Source: Prochlorococcus sp. AG-347-J19 (GTDB lineage: Bacteria > Cyanobacteriota > Cyanobacteriia > PCC-6307 > Cyanobiaceae). From it: a stretch of 63,965 nt of DNA. Within the stretch, counting starts at the first letter, position 1. Every line of letters begins with the position of its first letter. The notes beneath the pieces were generated by a model. The model made no database searches. It had not been told where the DNA came from and saw only the letters and a list, made by a program, of their open reading frames with translations. Location of the stretch: the NCBI GenBank assembly GCA_003279015.1, contig QCBV01000009.1, forward strand, positions 1 through 63,965, given 5' to 3'. The position numbers and the translations under genes are program-made. Below, piece by piece: positions 16,314-25,101 of this stretch.

Positions 16314-16367
16314 TTCGGTGTCATCGTTTGTGTGATGCACCTCCAGATATCTGCCTTTAAAACAGAA

Positions 16368-16395
16368 AAGTGGACCCGAAAACGGACTTCCACTT
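16368..16395. repeat. Inverted repeat between integrase and tRNA-Thr
   Basis: AAGTGGA (16368-16374) and TCCACTT (16389-16395) form inverted arms around CCCGAAAACGGACT. The inner CC..GG can extend the pairing. It could be an integrase arm or operator site, or a transcription stop. Confidence 0.45.
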
Positions 16396-16419
16396 CTGAA
16401 TAATTTCTTTGTGCGATAG

Positions 16420-16439
16420 TGGTAATCTCACTGATACCA
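16420..16439. repeat. Short palindrome near the tRNA-Thr 3' end
   Basis: TGGTA (16420-16424) and TACCA (16435-16439) flank ATCTCACTGA, 15 bp beyond the tRNA-Thr 3' end. The minus strand here reads TTGGTATCAG, one base different from the island motif half TTGGAATCAG, but the GAAC half is absent. Confidence 0.35.
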
Positions 16440-16453
16440 AGCTATCCCGCGAG

Positions 16454-16525
<72 letters not shown>

Positions 16526-16535
16526 AATTTTAAAG

Positions 16536-16617
16536 TGGGCCGGGTTGGATTTGAACCAACGTAGGCAGAGCCAGCGGATTTACAGTCCGCCCCCTTTAAC
16601 CACTCGGGCACCGACCC
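16536..16617 (-). tRNA. tRNA-Tyr (GTA)
   Basis: An 82-nt class II tRNA with a long variable arm. The acceptor stem GGGTCGG pairs with CCGGCCC (one T-G pair); the anticodon loop CTGTAAA carries GTA; the T arm is GGTTCAAATCC. It lies 10 bp upstream of tRNA-Thr and is probably co-transcribed with it. Confidence 0.95.
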
Positions 16618-16719
16618 CCACTATTTGAACTTATCAGTTAATGGACACTTTGTGTGAAATTGTTTTGGTTTTTTTGTTTCTTTCTAGATAGCATTTGTAA
16701 AGAAAAGACTTTATTGATG

Positions 16720-17160
16720 ATGAATATTTTATTGATAAATGGACCAAATTTAAATCTTTTGGGCACAAGAGAACCTGAAATATATGGTAATAAAACATTG
16801 AGTGATATAGAAAAAGATTTAATTAAAGTTGCTAAAGAAAAAAGTATTAATCTTGAATGTTTTCAAAGTAATCACGAAGGAGAAATTGTAGATAAAATTC
16901 AGGAGTCTGTAAAAAGTATCCAAGGAATTCTTATAAATGCTGGTGCTTTTACTCATACCTCGATTTCTATTCGTGATGCTTTAATTGGATCGAAAATTCC
17001 TTTTGTAGAGTTACATATTTCAAATATTTTTAGTAGAGAAGATTTTCGTAAAGAATCTTTTCTTACCGATAAAGCTATAGGAATTATCAGTGGATTTGGC
17101 ATATCAAGTTATTCCTTAGCTCTTGAAGGAATAATTGGATATTTAAATAGAAAAGATTAA
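16720..17160 (+). CDS. aroQ: 3-dehydroquinate dehydratase type II
   Basis: Converts 3-dehydroquinate to 3-dehydroshikimate in the shikimate pathway. From [15 protein letters not shown] the length is 146 residues, normal for AroQ. It has the catalytic Tyr in [27 protein letters not shown] and the HISN segment. Two adjacent ATG codons (16717 and 16720) are possible starts; a longer in-frame extension to 16654 would add a non-homologous hydrophobic tail and overlaps the likely promoter region. It is the first gene of the core segment right of the tRNAs, and its stop abuts the miaE start. Confidence 0.93.
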   Translation: MNILLINGPNLNLLGTREPEIYGNKTLSDIEKDLIKVAKEKSINLECFQSNHEGEIVDKIQESVKSIQGILINAGAFTHTSISIRDALIGSKIPFVELHISNIFSREDFRKESFLTDKAIGIISGFGISSYSLALEGIIGYLNRKD

Positions 17161-17769
17161 ATGCCAGTCGATTTTAAGAGACCCACTTCGCATATTAAAT
17201 ATTTATCTTCATTTACCTCAGATGAGTGGATTAAACTCGCATTATCTAATCCAATAGATATTCTTATTGACCATGCTCACTGTGAAAGAAAAGCAGCAGG
17301 AGTAGCTATTCAATTGATGTTTAGATATCCATCAGAACCAAATCTGGCAGAAGTTCTAAGTCCAATAGCGAGAGAGGAATTAGAGCATTTTGAAAAAATA
17401 CTTTATTTTTTAAAGGATCTTGGACATTCTCTTGAGTCCTTAAAACCGCCTCCATATGGATCTGAATTGTCCAAGAATATAAGAAAGGAAGAGCCTAATA
17501 GAATGCTTGATAGTTTCTTAATAGCAGGACTTATCGAAGCCAGAAGTCATGAAAGATTAAGCTTGCTTGCGCTGAATTCTGAAGATAAATCGTTTAAATC
17601 CCTTTATGAGTCGCTGCTTGAGAGTGAAGCAAGACATTTTGGAGTTTACTGGAAACTAGCGCAAACTAAATTCTCTAAAAATCAAACTTTCAAAAGGTTA
17701 GAGGAATTGTCTGGAATTGAGTCAGCAATACTGGCTGAAACTTTTATATTGCCAAGGGTACATAGCTAA
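17161..17769 (+). CDS. miaE: tRNA hydroxylase MiaE-type
   Basis: This 202-residue ferritin-like diiron protein hydroxylates the isopentenyl side chain of ms2i6A37 in tRNA. The metal-binding Glu/His pattern is visible in four helices: HAHCERKAAG, EELEHFEKI, EARSHERL and EARHFGVYW. The ATG follows the aroQ stop with no gap, so the genes are translationally linked. cobI begins 16 bp downstream. Confidence 0.88.
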   Translation: MPVDFKRPTSHIKYLSSFTSDEWIKLALSNPIDILIDHAHCERKAAGVAIQLMFRYPSEPNLAEVLSPIAREELEHFEKILYFLKDLGHSLESLKPPPYGSELSKNIRKEEPNRMLDSFLIAGLIEARSHERLSLLALNSEDKSFKSLYESLLESEARHFGVYWKLAQTKFSKNQTFKRLEELSGIESAILAETFILPRVHS

Positions 17770-17785
17770 AGTTAATAAAATAAAA

Positions 17786-18541
17786 ATGATAAAAAAAAAG
17801 TTCTTAAGTTTACTTAATCCATATAAAACTGATTTACCAACATTCACCATCGTAGGTGTAGGCCCTGGAGATCCATCGCTTTTAACAATTGCTGCTGTGG
17901 ATGCAATAAAGAAAGCGAAAGTTATAGTTTTTCCAATATCAGATGATAATAAAAAGAGTTTTGCTGCGGAAATAGTCAAGAAATACACCAAATTTAAAAA
18001 AAATATCCCTATCATCTTCCCAATGGCTAGGAAGGATTTTGATCCAGATGAAATATGGTCTAATGCTGTAGAAAAAATTGTGAAATTTATACAAAATGGC
18101 GAATCAGTTGTTCTACTTTGTCTTGGAGATACTTCACTATTTGCAAGTTCTTCTAATATCTTGAGGTTATTAAAAAATAATCATGCTGAAATTATTACCA
18201 AAACCATACCTGGTATTTCCTCTATTTCAGCAGCAGCAGCTTTGAATGATTTTGATTTGGTAAAAAAAGGCGAGACATTGATCATCAAAGAATGCTCTTC
18301 TTCAGAATCTGAATTAACAACCCTAATTCGGGAAAGTAAGGCAAATAGAACGGTATTGGCCATTATGAAAGTTGGCAAAAGATGGAATTTAGTCAGGGAA
18401 ATTTTGAAAAAAGAGGATATCATCAATACAACATTAATTGCTTTAAGTGTTGGGATGCCTGATCAAATTATTCAATATGCATCACAATATAAAAAAGAAT
18501 TTATGCCTTATTTTTCTTTAATTTTGATAAGGTTCGATTAA
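17786..18541 (+). CDS. cobI: Precorrin-2 C20-methyltransferase
   Basis: A SAM-dependent methyltransferase of cobalamin (or pseudocobalamin) biosynthesis that methylates precorrin-2 at C20. The 251-residue tetrapyrrole methylase fold shows VGVGPGDPSLLT near the N-terminus, LCLGDTSLFAS and a PGISSISAAAA segment. The ATG at 17786 starts just after miaE; an upstream frame from 17717 overlaps miaE and carries no conserved sequence. The stop overlaps the next ATG (TTAATG). Confidence 0.88.
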   Translation: MIKKKFLSLLNPYKTDLPTFTIVGVGPGDPSLLTIAAVDAIKKAKVIVFPISDDNKKSFAAEIVKKYTKFKKNIPIIFPMARKDFDPDEIWSNAVEKIVKFIQNGESVVLLCLGDTSLFASSSNILRLLKNNHAEIITKTIPGISSISAAAALNDFDLVKKGETLIIKECSSSESELTTLIRESKANRTVLAIMKVGKRWNLVREILKKEDIINTTLIALSVGMPDQIIQYASQYKKEFMPYFSLILIRFD

Positions 18542-19026
18542 TGTATAAAAAGGAAAAATTAGTTAAAAATCAATTTACATGGCCAATATGTAAAGAACTA
18601 TTATTTCTTATTCTTGAAGATAAGGTTAGTGATGTATTTGTTTGTGAATTAGTTTGGGAAAGACTTTTTTATACTAAAGAACTATCTATAAATGATTGGG
18701 CCTTTAGCACATTAACTCCTTCTTATTGGTCAGAAAAATTTGAAAAAGCTCCGCAAATCATTTCAGAGCGACCAGCCTCAGTGCATTTGACTCGATCAAT
18801 TCCAAAAGAATATAAACAGGGATTGAAAAATTATCTTAATTTTAAAGGTTACAAGATTAATGAACTTTATCCAAGAAGAACTAGAAGAGCGACGGCAGTA
18901 AATTGGTTGATTTATTGGGCGATTGAAAATGATTGTTTTTCAAAAGATAATGGATTAATGCCAAGTCCTAGTTCACCACCTGTTAGTCCAGTTAAAGGAC
19001 ATTTTGGCGATCCAGAAATTAAATAA
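18541..19026 (+). CDS. DUF1823 family protein
   Basis: The 161-residue soluble protein is conserved across cyanobacteria and plastid-bearing lineages; its function is unknown. Recognisable parts are the WERLFYTKELSINDWAF region, a W-S-E-KF segment, and the basic RRTRRATAVNWLIYWAI helix, followed by a low-complexity PSPSSPPVSPVKG tail. It overlaps the cobI stop by 1 nt and precedes der by 74 bp. Confidence 0.75.
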   Translation: MYKKEKLVKNQFTWPICKELLFLILEDKVSDVFVCELVWERLFYTKELSINDWAFSTLTPSYWSEKFEKAPQIISERPASVHLTRSIPKEYKQGLKNYLNFKGYKINELYPRRTRRATAVNWLIYWAIENDCFSKDNGLMPSPSSPPVSPVKGHFGDPEIK

Positions 19027-19100
19027 GTTTTTTTGAAAAAGGTAAATGATTCTATTAAAGGTATAGTTGTAATGGATACTACTTTCTTTGGAGAGAAGAA

Positions 19101-20474
19101 TTGATTCTTCCTACAATAGCAATTATCGGAAGACCGAACGTTGGGAAATCTACCTTAGTTAATCGTCTTTGCCAAAGTAATGATGCAATAGTATTTGATA
19201 AGCCAGGTGTTACAAGAGATAGAACTTATCAAAATGCTTCATGGGGAGGTAAGGAATTTCAAATAGTTGATACTGGAGGTTTAGTTTTTGATGATAATAG
19301 TGAATTTCTCCCAGAGATAAGGACACAAGTTCTCTTGGCTCTAGAAGAGGCTTCACTCGCTTTACTGGTGGTGGATGGGAATCAAGGCGTTACTGATGGT
19401 GATTTATCAATAGCGAAATGGTTAAGAAACTCAAGCTGTAAAACAATTGTTGCTGTTAATAAATGCGAATCGACTACTCTAGGAATATCCCTAGCTTCGG
19501 AGTTCTGGAAATTAGGATTGGGCGAACCTAACCCTGTTTCGGCTATTCATGGTTCAGGTACTGGAGATCTTTTAGATCTAGTTATTGGCGAACTTCCTGA
19601 AAATAATATCAAGGATGATGAAGAAAAGATAATGATGTCAATTATTGGTAGGCCTAATGTTGGTAAATCTAGTTTGTTAAACTCAATCTGTGGAGAAAAA
19701 AGAGCAATAGTTAGTGATATTAGTGGTACGACAACTGATTCAATAGATACGCTTATAAAAAAAGGTGATAATAATTGGAAAATTATTGATACTGCAGGGA
19801 TTAGAAGAAAGAAAAATGTTAAATATGGCACTGAATTCTTTGGTATTAATAGGGCTTTTAAATCTATAGATAGAAGTGATGTTTGTGTTTTAGTTATAGA
19901 TGCTATAGATGGAGTAACTGATCAAGACCAAAAGCTGGCTGGGCGCATAGAAGAACAAGGCAGAGCTTGCATAATTGTTGTTAATAAATGGGATCTTGTT
20001 GAAAAAAATAGTTCAACAATTTATCAAGTAGAAAAAGAACTTAGATCTAAACTTTATTTTTTACACTGGTCAAAAATGATTTTTATATCTGCCCTAACTG
20101 GTCAAAGAGTTGATAATATTTTTGAGCATGCTCTTAATGCTGTAAATCAACATAGAAGAAGAGTTACAACATCTGTAGTTAATGAAGTACTTAAAGAATC
20201 AATCAGTTGGAAAAGTCCTCCAACGAAGAGAAGCGGCAAGCAAGGTAGGCTTTATTACGGTACTCAAGTAAAGAACAAACCTCCCACTTTTACTCTTTTT
20301 GTAAATGACCCTAAATTATTTGGAATAACTTATAGAAGATATATTGAAAAACAAATTAGAGTAAATTTAGGCTTTGAAGGTACACCTATCATTTTACTTT
20401 GGAGAGGAAAACAGCAAAGAGCTTTAAATAAAGAAGTCGAAAGAGAAAATATTGAGTTAATTCAAAAAGATTAA
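19101..20474 (+). CDS. der: Ribosome-assembly GTPase Der (EngA)
   Basis: Two tandem GTPase domains are present: GRPNVGKST with DTGG and NKCES, then GRPNVGKSS with DTAGIRRK and NKWD. A C-terminal KH-like domain rich in basic residues follows. The 457-residue length is typical. Der promotes 50S subunit maturation. The start is TTG at 19101, preceded by a good GGAGAGAAG ribosome-binding site; no nearby ATG fits the N-terminus. The stop overlaps the ecfT ATG. Confidence 0.95.
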   Translation: MILPTIAIIGRPNVGKSTLVNRLCQSNDAIVFDKPGVTRDRTYQNASWGGKEFQIVDTGGLVFDDNSEFLPEIRTQVLLALEEASLALLVVDGNQGVTDGDLSIAKWLRNSSCKTIVAVNKCESTTLGISLASEFWKLGLGEPNPVSAIHGSGTGDLLDLVIGELPENNIKDDEEKIMMSIIGRPNVGKSSLLNSICGEKRAIVSDISGTTTDSIDTLIKKGDNNWKIIDTAGIRRKKNVKYGTEFFGINRAFKSIDRSDVCVLVIDAIDGVTDQDQKLAGRIEEQGRACIIVVNKWDLVEKNSSTIYQVEKELRSKLYFLHWSKMIFISALTGQRVDNIFEHALNAVNQHRRRVTTSVVNEVLKESISWKSPPTKRSGKQGRLYYGTQVKNKPPTFTLFVNDPKLFGITYRRYIEKQIRVNLGFEGTPIILLWRGKQQRALNKEVERENIELIQKD

Positions 20475-21388
20475 TGAATTTGCTAACCAAATTTTCTGTT
20501 GGTCAATACGTTCATGGTAATAGGAGTTGGCTAAGAATTATAGATAGTAGATTAAAAATAATTATCGTAATGATATTTTTAATCACTCCAATCTGGGCAG
20601 GTCCAATATGGAGATTGAGTTTAGTTGGTTTTTTACTATTAATTACTTTTTTAAGTTTATTGCCATCTAGAGTATGGTGGAGATCATTATTTTTTCTCTC
20701 ATGTTTGTCACTATTAATTGGATGTATATCAATACTTGCCTCTTCTGATATTCAATCTCTTGATGGCTACTTGAGAAATCCCAATGAGTTGCATGTAGTA
20801 GTGGAAAGCCAAAAAGAATGGAATATTTTGCAAATTCCTTCGCAGAAGATATGGTTTATTAATTTTGGTCCCTATAACTTATCAAGAAAAGCCTTTGAAC
20901 TAGGAATTAAAACCTCCACTTTGATATTTACCGTTATTCATAGTGTGAATTTGATGCTTTTAACCACATTGCAGGAAGATATTGTATGGGGATTAAGTTG
21001 GTTTATGTACCCATTAAGAAAGATTGGATTGCCAACTAGTAAGTGGCTTTTTCAGTTGTTAATTGCATTACGTTTTATTCCTCTAGTGCAGGAAGAACTT
21101 CAAAATATCATTAAATCAGTGTCAGTTAGATCAATAAATTTTCGAAATTTAGGATTAAAGAAATCATTTAATGTTTTGTTAATCTTAGTGGAAAGGTTAT
21201 TTCAAAATATATTTCTGAGAATTGATCATGGAGCAGAATCATTACTCTCAAAGAAAAAAATTATTATAAAAACCAATAGATTTAGAACTCTTTATCCTTC
21301 AAAATCTCTCAATGTAATTGTTAATACATTATCGATTTGTTTTATTTGCATAGCAATTTTTCTTAGAAAACTGTATGGTGCATTATAA
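20474..21388 (+). CDS. Energy-coupling factor transporter T component (EcfT/CbiQ family)
   Basis: The 304-residue membrane protein has several hydrophobic spans in the N-terminal 120 residues and a further pair at 180-215. It carries the family-type conserved start SVGQYVHGNRSWLRIIDSRLKI. EcfT couples ATPase movement to substrate-binding S components, often for vitamins or metals; the substrate cannot be deduced here because no S component or ATPase is adjacent. In cyanobacteria such a gene commonly precedes pipX. It overlaps the der stop by 1 nt. Confidence 0.82.
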   Translation: MNLLTKFSVGQYVHGNRSWLRIIDSRLKIIIVMIFLITPIWAGPIWRLSLVGFLLLITFLSLLPSRVWWRSLFFLSCLSLLIGCISILASSDIQSLDGYLRNPNELHVVVESQKEWNILQIPSQKIWFINFGPYNLSRKAFELGIKTSTLIFTVIHSVNLMLLTTLQEDIVWGLSWFMYPLRKIGLPTSKWLFQLLIALRFIPLVQEELQNIIKSVSVRSINFRNLGLKKSFNVLLILVERLFQNIFLRIDHGAESLLSKKKIIIKTNRFRTLYPSKSLNVIVNTLSICFICIAIFLRKLYGAL

Positions 21389-21407
21389 ATAACACAATAT
21401 TTTAGGT

Positions 21408-21674
21408 TTGAGTTCTGAGCGTTATTTAAACCATCCAACATTTGGTATGTTGTACCAAGTTTCTCCTGGAAATGATGGGAGAGATATTTACGCGACTTTA
21501 TACGCTCAAAAAATGTTCTTCTTGGTAGAAGTTCGACAGAGAGAAGTTTTTTTTGAAGTTATACCTTATTTAGATGCCCGTAATCAGGCCGAATTAAACC
21601 TTCAAAAATCTAGAAGAAAAGGATCTGAAGATCTATCTAAGTGGGAGAATTTATTTTCGCAAACTTTCTTATAA
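21408..21674 (+). CDS. pipX: PII-interacting coactivator PipX
   Basis: The 88-residue protein has the signature start YLNHPTFGMLYQV and TLYAQKMFFLVEVR. PipX switches between the nitrogen sensor PII and the regulator NtcA, acting as an NtcA coactivator under nitrogen limitation. The start is TTG (21408) with TTTAGG upstream. It is followed after 3 bp by pipY, the universal pairing in cyanobacteria. Confidence 0.93.
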   Translation: MSSERYLNHPTFGMLYQVSPGNDGRDIYATLYAQKMFFLVEVRQREVFFEVIPYLDARNQAELNLQKSRRKGSEDLSKWENLFSQTFL

Positions 21675-21677
21675 AAA

Positions 21678-22313
21678 GTGAACCCTGCAAATTATTTAAA
21701 AATAAAAAATAAAATCCCATCAAATGTAAATATTCTTGCGGTAAGTAAGGGATTTAAAAGTCAAGAAATCATAACTATTCAAAATATTGGTCAGAATGAT
21801 TTTGGTGAAAGTAAGTTTCAAGAAGCATTTGAAAAACAATTAATCTTAAAAGACCTTAAACAAATAAATTGGCACTTTATTGGAAGAATACAAACAAATA
21901 AAATAAGAAAGATAGTACAAAATTTTAAATACATTCATTCAGTAGATTCGTTTGAAAAGTTGCAAAAAATTTCTAATATTTCATGTGAGGAGGAGAAAAA
22001 TCCATTCATTATGTTACAAGTTAAGTTAACTAATGACCCTAGTAAAGGAGGTTTTAATCCTGAACTTTTAATAGCGAAATGGGAAGAAATTAAAGAATTA
22101 AAAAATATCATTTTAACCGGATTGATGACTATCAATCCTAAGGGACTTAGCTCTGAAGAAAATTTAGGGTTGTTCAAAAAATGCCGTATCCTCGCTGATT
22201 CTCTTCAACTTCCAGATTGTTCCATGGGGATGTCAGGTGATTGGGAGGAAGCTATTGACGCTGGATCAACTTGGTTAAGATTAGGATCATTGATTTTTGG
22301 AGGTAGATCCTAA
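21678..22313 (+). CDS. pipY: PLP-binding protein PipY (YggS/PROSC family)
   Basis: A 211-residue single-domain PLP protein involved in vitamin B6 and amino-acid homeostasis. PLP lysine motif: NILAVSKGF. Also present are NDFGESKFQEA, WHFIGRIQTNK, LTGLMTINP and CSMGMSGDWEEAI. The start is GTG at 21678, immediately after pipX, implying coupling with nitrogen regulation. Confidence 0.93.
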   Translation: MNPANYLKIKNKIPSNVNILAVSKGFKSQEIITIQNIGQNDFGESKFQEAFEKQLILKDLKQINWHFIGRIQTNKIRKIVQNFKYIHSVDSFEKLQKISNISCEEEKNPFIMLQVKLTNDPSKGGFNPELLIAKWEEIKELKNIILTGLMTINPKGLSSEENLGLFKKCRILADSLQLPDCSMGMSGDWEEAIDAGSTWLRLGSLIFGGRS

Positions 22314-22392
22314 TTAGTTATTTTTTTATAAAAATATTATCTTTAAACTTGCAGTAAAGTTCAACTAACGTTATTTAAGTATAGGTAGTTTA

Positions 22393-22440
22393 TTCATTTA
22401 AAAAATGAATCTATTACTTAAGGTTCTTAAACCTTAGTAA
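22393..22440 (+). promoter_or_regulatory. Two adjacent inverted repeats in the sepF leader
   Basis: ATTCATTT / AAATGAAT (22392-22399 with 22403-22410) is followed directly by TTACT-T-AAGGTT / AACCTT-AGTAA (22414-22440). The second ends 23 bp before the GTG of sepF, so it would fold close to the ribosome-binding region (AAGAGGA). Confidence 0.5.
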
Positions 22441-22463
22441 TCAATTACAAGAGGATTTAAAAG

Positions 22464-23033
22464 GTGTCACTTATTTCTAGATTAAAGGCAGTTGTTGCAG
22501 GTGATGAGTATCTCGATGATGATTTTGATGAGTTGGATTATGCGTCAGAGGATGAATTAAATGACATTAATAATTTTAAACAAAATCCAAAGAATGCAAA
22601 TGCCCTTGCAAATTCAAACCCATTCGATTTTATGAATAACAACAGATCATCAAAAGTGGTTGGTATGCCTGGAATTTCAAATTCTACATCAGAAGTAAGC
22701 TTAATGGAACCAAGAAGTTTTGATGAGATGCCTCAAGCTATACAAGCATTAAGAGAGAGAAAAACCGTAATTCTTAATTTAACTATGATGGATCCTGATC
22801 AAGCTCAAAGAGCAGTTGACTTTATTGCTGGGGGCACATATGCGATTGATGGACATCAAGAGAGAGTCGGTGAAAGTATTTTTCTTTTTGCCCCAAGTTG
22901 TGTAAATGTAACTAGTTCTTCACCAGAGGAAGCTTCTCCTTCTTCTATGCCTACAAAAACACAATATAGTTTGGAAAATAACATTGCTCCAGAACCAGCA
23001 TGGGGTAATTCTAAATTAAGTGCTAATTCATGA
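22464..23033 (+). CDS. sepF: Cell division protein SepF
   Basis: This 189-residue protein tethers FtsZ to the membrane during septation. It has an N-terminal amphipathic helix ([12 protein letters not shown]), an acidic linker, and a C-terminal SepF domain with [20 protein letters not shown] and [20 protein letters not shown]. The start is GTG at 22464 with AAGAGGA upstream. The 150-bp gap after pipY holds two inverted repeats and probably a promoter. Confidence 0.93.
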   Translation: MSLISRLKAVVAGDEYLDDDFDELDYASEDELNDINNFKQNPKNANALANSNPFDFMNNNRSSKVVGMPGISNSTSEVSLMEPRSFDEMPQAIQALRERKTVILNLTMMDPDQAQRAVDFIAGGTYAIDGHQERVGESIFLFAPSCVNVTSSSPEEASPSSMPTKTQYSLENNIAPEPAWGNSKLSANS

Positions 23034-23040
23034 TTAATCT

Positions 23041-23853
23041 GTGACTGAAAAAATCGCGATTATTGGTTTTGGAAATATTGCAAGTGCTATAATTACACCA
23101 CTTTTAGATAACAAAATAATTCAGCCAGAGAATATTTTGTGTCTTGTAAATTCAGAAAAAAGTTTAGAAAATATAAAAAAAAATTATAAATATAATATTG
23201 AAGTTTATAAATCAGGTACTAAAGAGTCCAAAATAATTTGGGATTGTGAATATAAACTTCTTTCGATAAAACCTCAACAACTTAATGATATCAGTGAGCC
23301 CCATCATCTAACAAAAAAGGATAATTTAATAGTTTCAATCCTTGCGGGGGTTTCAATAAATAGGCTTACTCAAAAGTTCCCAAATCATAAATGTGTTAGG
23401 GTAGTGACAAATATTCCAATAACTATAGGAAAAGGTTTAACAGGAATTTCTTGGGGAGAAGAAATTTTAGAAGATCAAAAAAAATTTACAAAAAAATTAT
23501 TTGAAAATACTAGTAGAGTTTATGAATTTACTGAAGATTACCTCGATATATTTTTAGCCTTGACTTCATCAGGACCTGCAATTATTGCTTTAATTATAGA
23601 GGCATTAAGTGATGGAGGATTGAGCGGTGGATTACCAAAAATACTTTCAGAGGAACTCGTCTTGGAAATGATACTAGGGACTACTAGTCTAATAAAAGAA
23701 AGTAAACTAACAACTTCTGAGCTTAAAAATTTAGTAACTTCACCAGGTGGAACAACTATTTCTGCTTTAAGGGTTTTAGAAAAAAAGAGCGTAAGGTCAG
23801 CATTAATTGAATCAATAGTTTCAGCTAGTAATAGAAGTAAAGAGTTTCGTTAG
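23041..23853 (+). CDS. proC: Pyrroline-5-carboxylate reductase
   Basis: Final step of proline synthesis. The 270-residue protein has an N-terminal NAD(P) fold (IAIIGFGNIASAII), SIKPQQLNDI, a middle VRVVTNIPITIGKGL, and a C-terminal dimer domain with TSSGPAIIALIIEAL and TSPGGTTISALRVLE. The start is GTG, 7 bp after sepF. Its 3' end overlaps the convergent glycosyltransferase gene by 4 bp. Confidence 0.93.
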   Translation: MTEKIAIIGFGNIASAIITPLLDNKIIQPENILCLVNSEKSLENIKKNYKYNIEVYKSGTKESKIIWDCEYKLLSIKPQQLNDISEPHHLTKKDNLIVSILAGVSINRLTQKFPNHKCVRVVTNIPITIGKGLTGISWGEEILEDQKKFTKKLFENTSRVYEFTEDYLDIFLALTSSGPAIIALIIEALSDGGLSGGLPKILSEELVLEMILGTTSLIKESKLTTSELKNLVTSPGGTTISALRVLEKKSVRSALIESIVSASNRSKEFR

Positions 23854-25016
23854 TTTGTTAAATTACTTTTTAAGTTCATATAAACTTTTTCAAGTGAATT
23901 TATATTTTTAGTAATTGTATATCTATCAAGGACTCGTTCTCTAGCTTTTTCCCCAAGATCTTTTGTAAATGAGGGATGTTCCACAAGAATTGGGATAATA
24001 GTTTTCAATTGTGCAGCCACATTATCAGTTGAAATCACTATTCCTGCTCCGTTATCTAAAACTTCACCATCAGCACCAGCATCTGTGGCTACACAGGCAG
24101 TACCAGTAGACATGGCTTCTAAAAGAGATAATGATAAACCCTCTACTAAACTTGGTAAGAAAAATACCTCTGCTATTTGCATTATGGCTACCCTAGTTTC
24201 TAAATCTAACTCGGGACCCCACCAAATTAATTTATCATTACCAAAATTAGAAAAACTATTCTCGAGAGTTGGCTTCATTGGGCCATCACCAACAATAACT
24301 AATTTGCAATTATTATTTTTTGTTTGGCGCCAAGAACGTAAAAGTGCTTCGATATTTTTCTCATTGGCAATCCTTCCCATATACAAAAAGATTCTTTCAT
24401 TTCCAAGTTTGTTTTTAACCTGATCATATTTTTTATTTTTTTCGCAAAAGGGTTTCCAAATATTTTCATCAACGCCGTTTGGAATTATTATTTGTTTTTC
24501 ATTAGGTACTCCTAATTTCTCCAGAACATTTTTTTGAGGTTCAGAAAAAATAATTATTTTATCGAACTTTGCTAAAGAAGGAGCATAAAGTTGATAAGTT
24601 AATTGTTGAGTGCTAGCAGTTAAATTTCTATTTTTTTCATCAAATGGTGGGTGAAATGTTCCTACAAGCGGAACATTAATTTCATTGCAAAGCTGTGGAA
24701 GTCTAAAGTCTAAGGGAGATAAAGTTAGACTTGCATGTACTATGTCAGGTTTTAATCTTTCCAAAGATAGCCTTAGCTCTTTTTCTGCTCTTGGCGAGGG
24801 TATTGTGTAAACTTGAGATTTAATTAAATATGGGAGACTTACATCAGGATCATTTGCAAGAAATAATGGTTTTGATAAATTTGTACTAGAGGGATTGTCG
24901 AAATGAATAAAACTAATTTTGTGCCCTCTGGCCTTTAATTCTTTAGTAGTTGAATTACCATAAGTTACATTTCCGCAAAAAGGGGATTTTTTACCCAACC
25001 AGGCAATATGAACCAC
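23850..25016 (-). CDS. GT4-family glycosyltransferase
   Basis: The 388-residue GT-B fold enzyme has an N-terminal acceptor domain starting HIAWLGKKSPFCGNVTYG. The C-terminal nucleotide-sugar domain contains YMGRIANEKN, VIVGDGPM, and an EX7E-like segment EGLSLSLLEAMSTG. The sugar and acceptor cannot be inferred from sequence. It is a single gene facing proC. Confidence 0.85.
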   Translation of the reverse strand: MVHIAWLGKKSPFCGNVTYGNSTTKELKARGHKISFIHFDNPSSTNLSKPLFLANDPDVSLPYLIKSQVYTIPSPRAEKELRLSLERLKPDIVHASLTLSPLDFRLPQLCNEINVPLVGTFHPPFDEKNRNLTASTQQLTYQLYAPSLAKFDKIIIFSEPQKNVLEKLGVPNEKQIIIPNGVDENIWKPFCEKNKKYDQVKNKLGNERIFLYMGRIANEKNIEALLRSWRQTKNNNCKLVIVGDGPMKPTLENSFSNFGNDKLIWWGPELDLETRVAIMQIAEVFFLPSLVEGLSLSLLEAMSTGTACVATDAGADGEVLDNGAGIVISTDNVAAQLKTIIPILVEHPSFTKDLGEKARERVLDRYTITKNINSLEKVYMNLKSNLTN

Positions 25017-25101
25017 ATTAATTGAATTAACTATTTATAAAGTTAACAGTCAGAGGAGTCATGGGCATAATTTTAAAATTTTTTGATGCTTCTTGAAAAT
25101 G

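Noticed and set aside
1-16450. Second copy of the tRNA-Thr 3' end as a distal attachment site
   Set aside because: I looked for its conserved core on both strands and found no match in this stretch; it may lie outside the window.
16654-16719. N-terminal extension of aroQ from 16654
   Set aside because: The extra 22 residues are hydrophobic, non-conserved and occupy the expected promoter region next to the tRNA genes.
17717-17785. cobI start inside miaE
   Set aside because: The conserved tetrapyrrole methylase sequence begins after the ATG at 17786; the upstream codons are out-of-frame miaE sequence.
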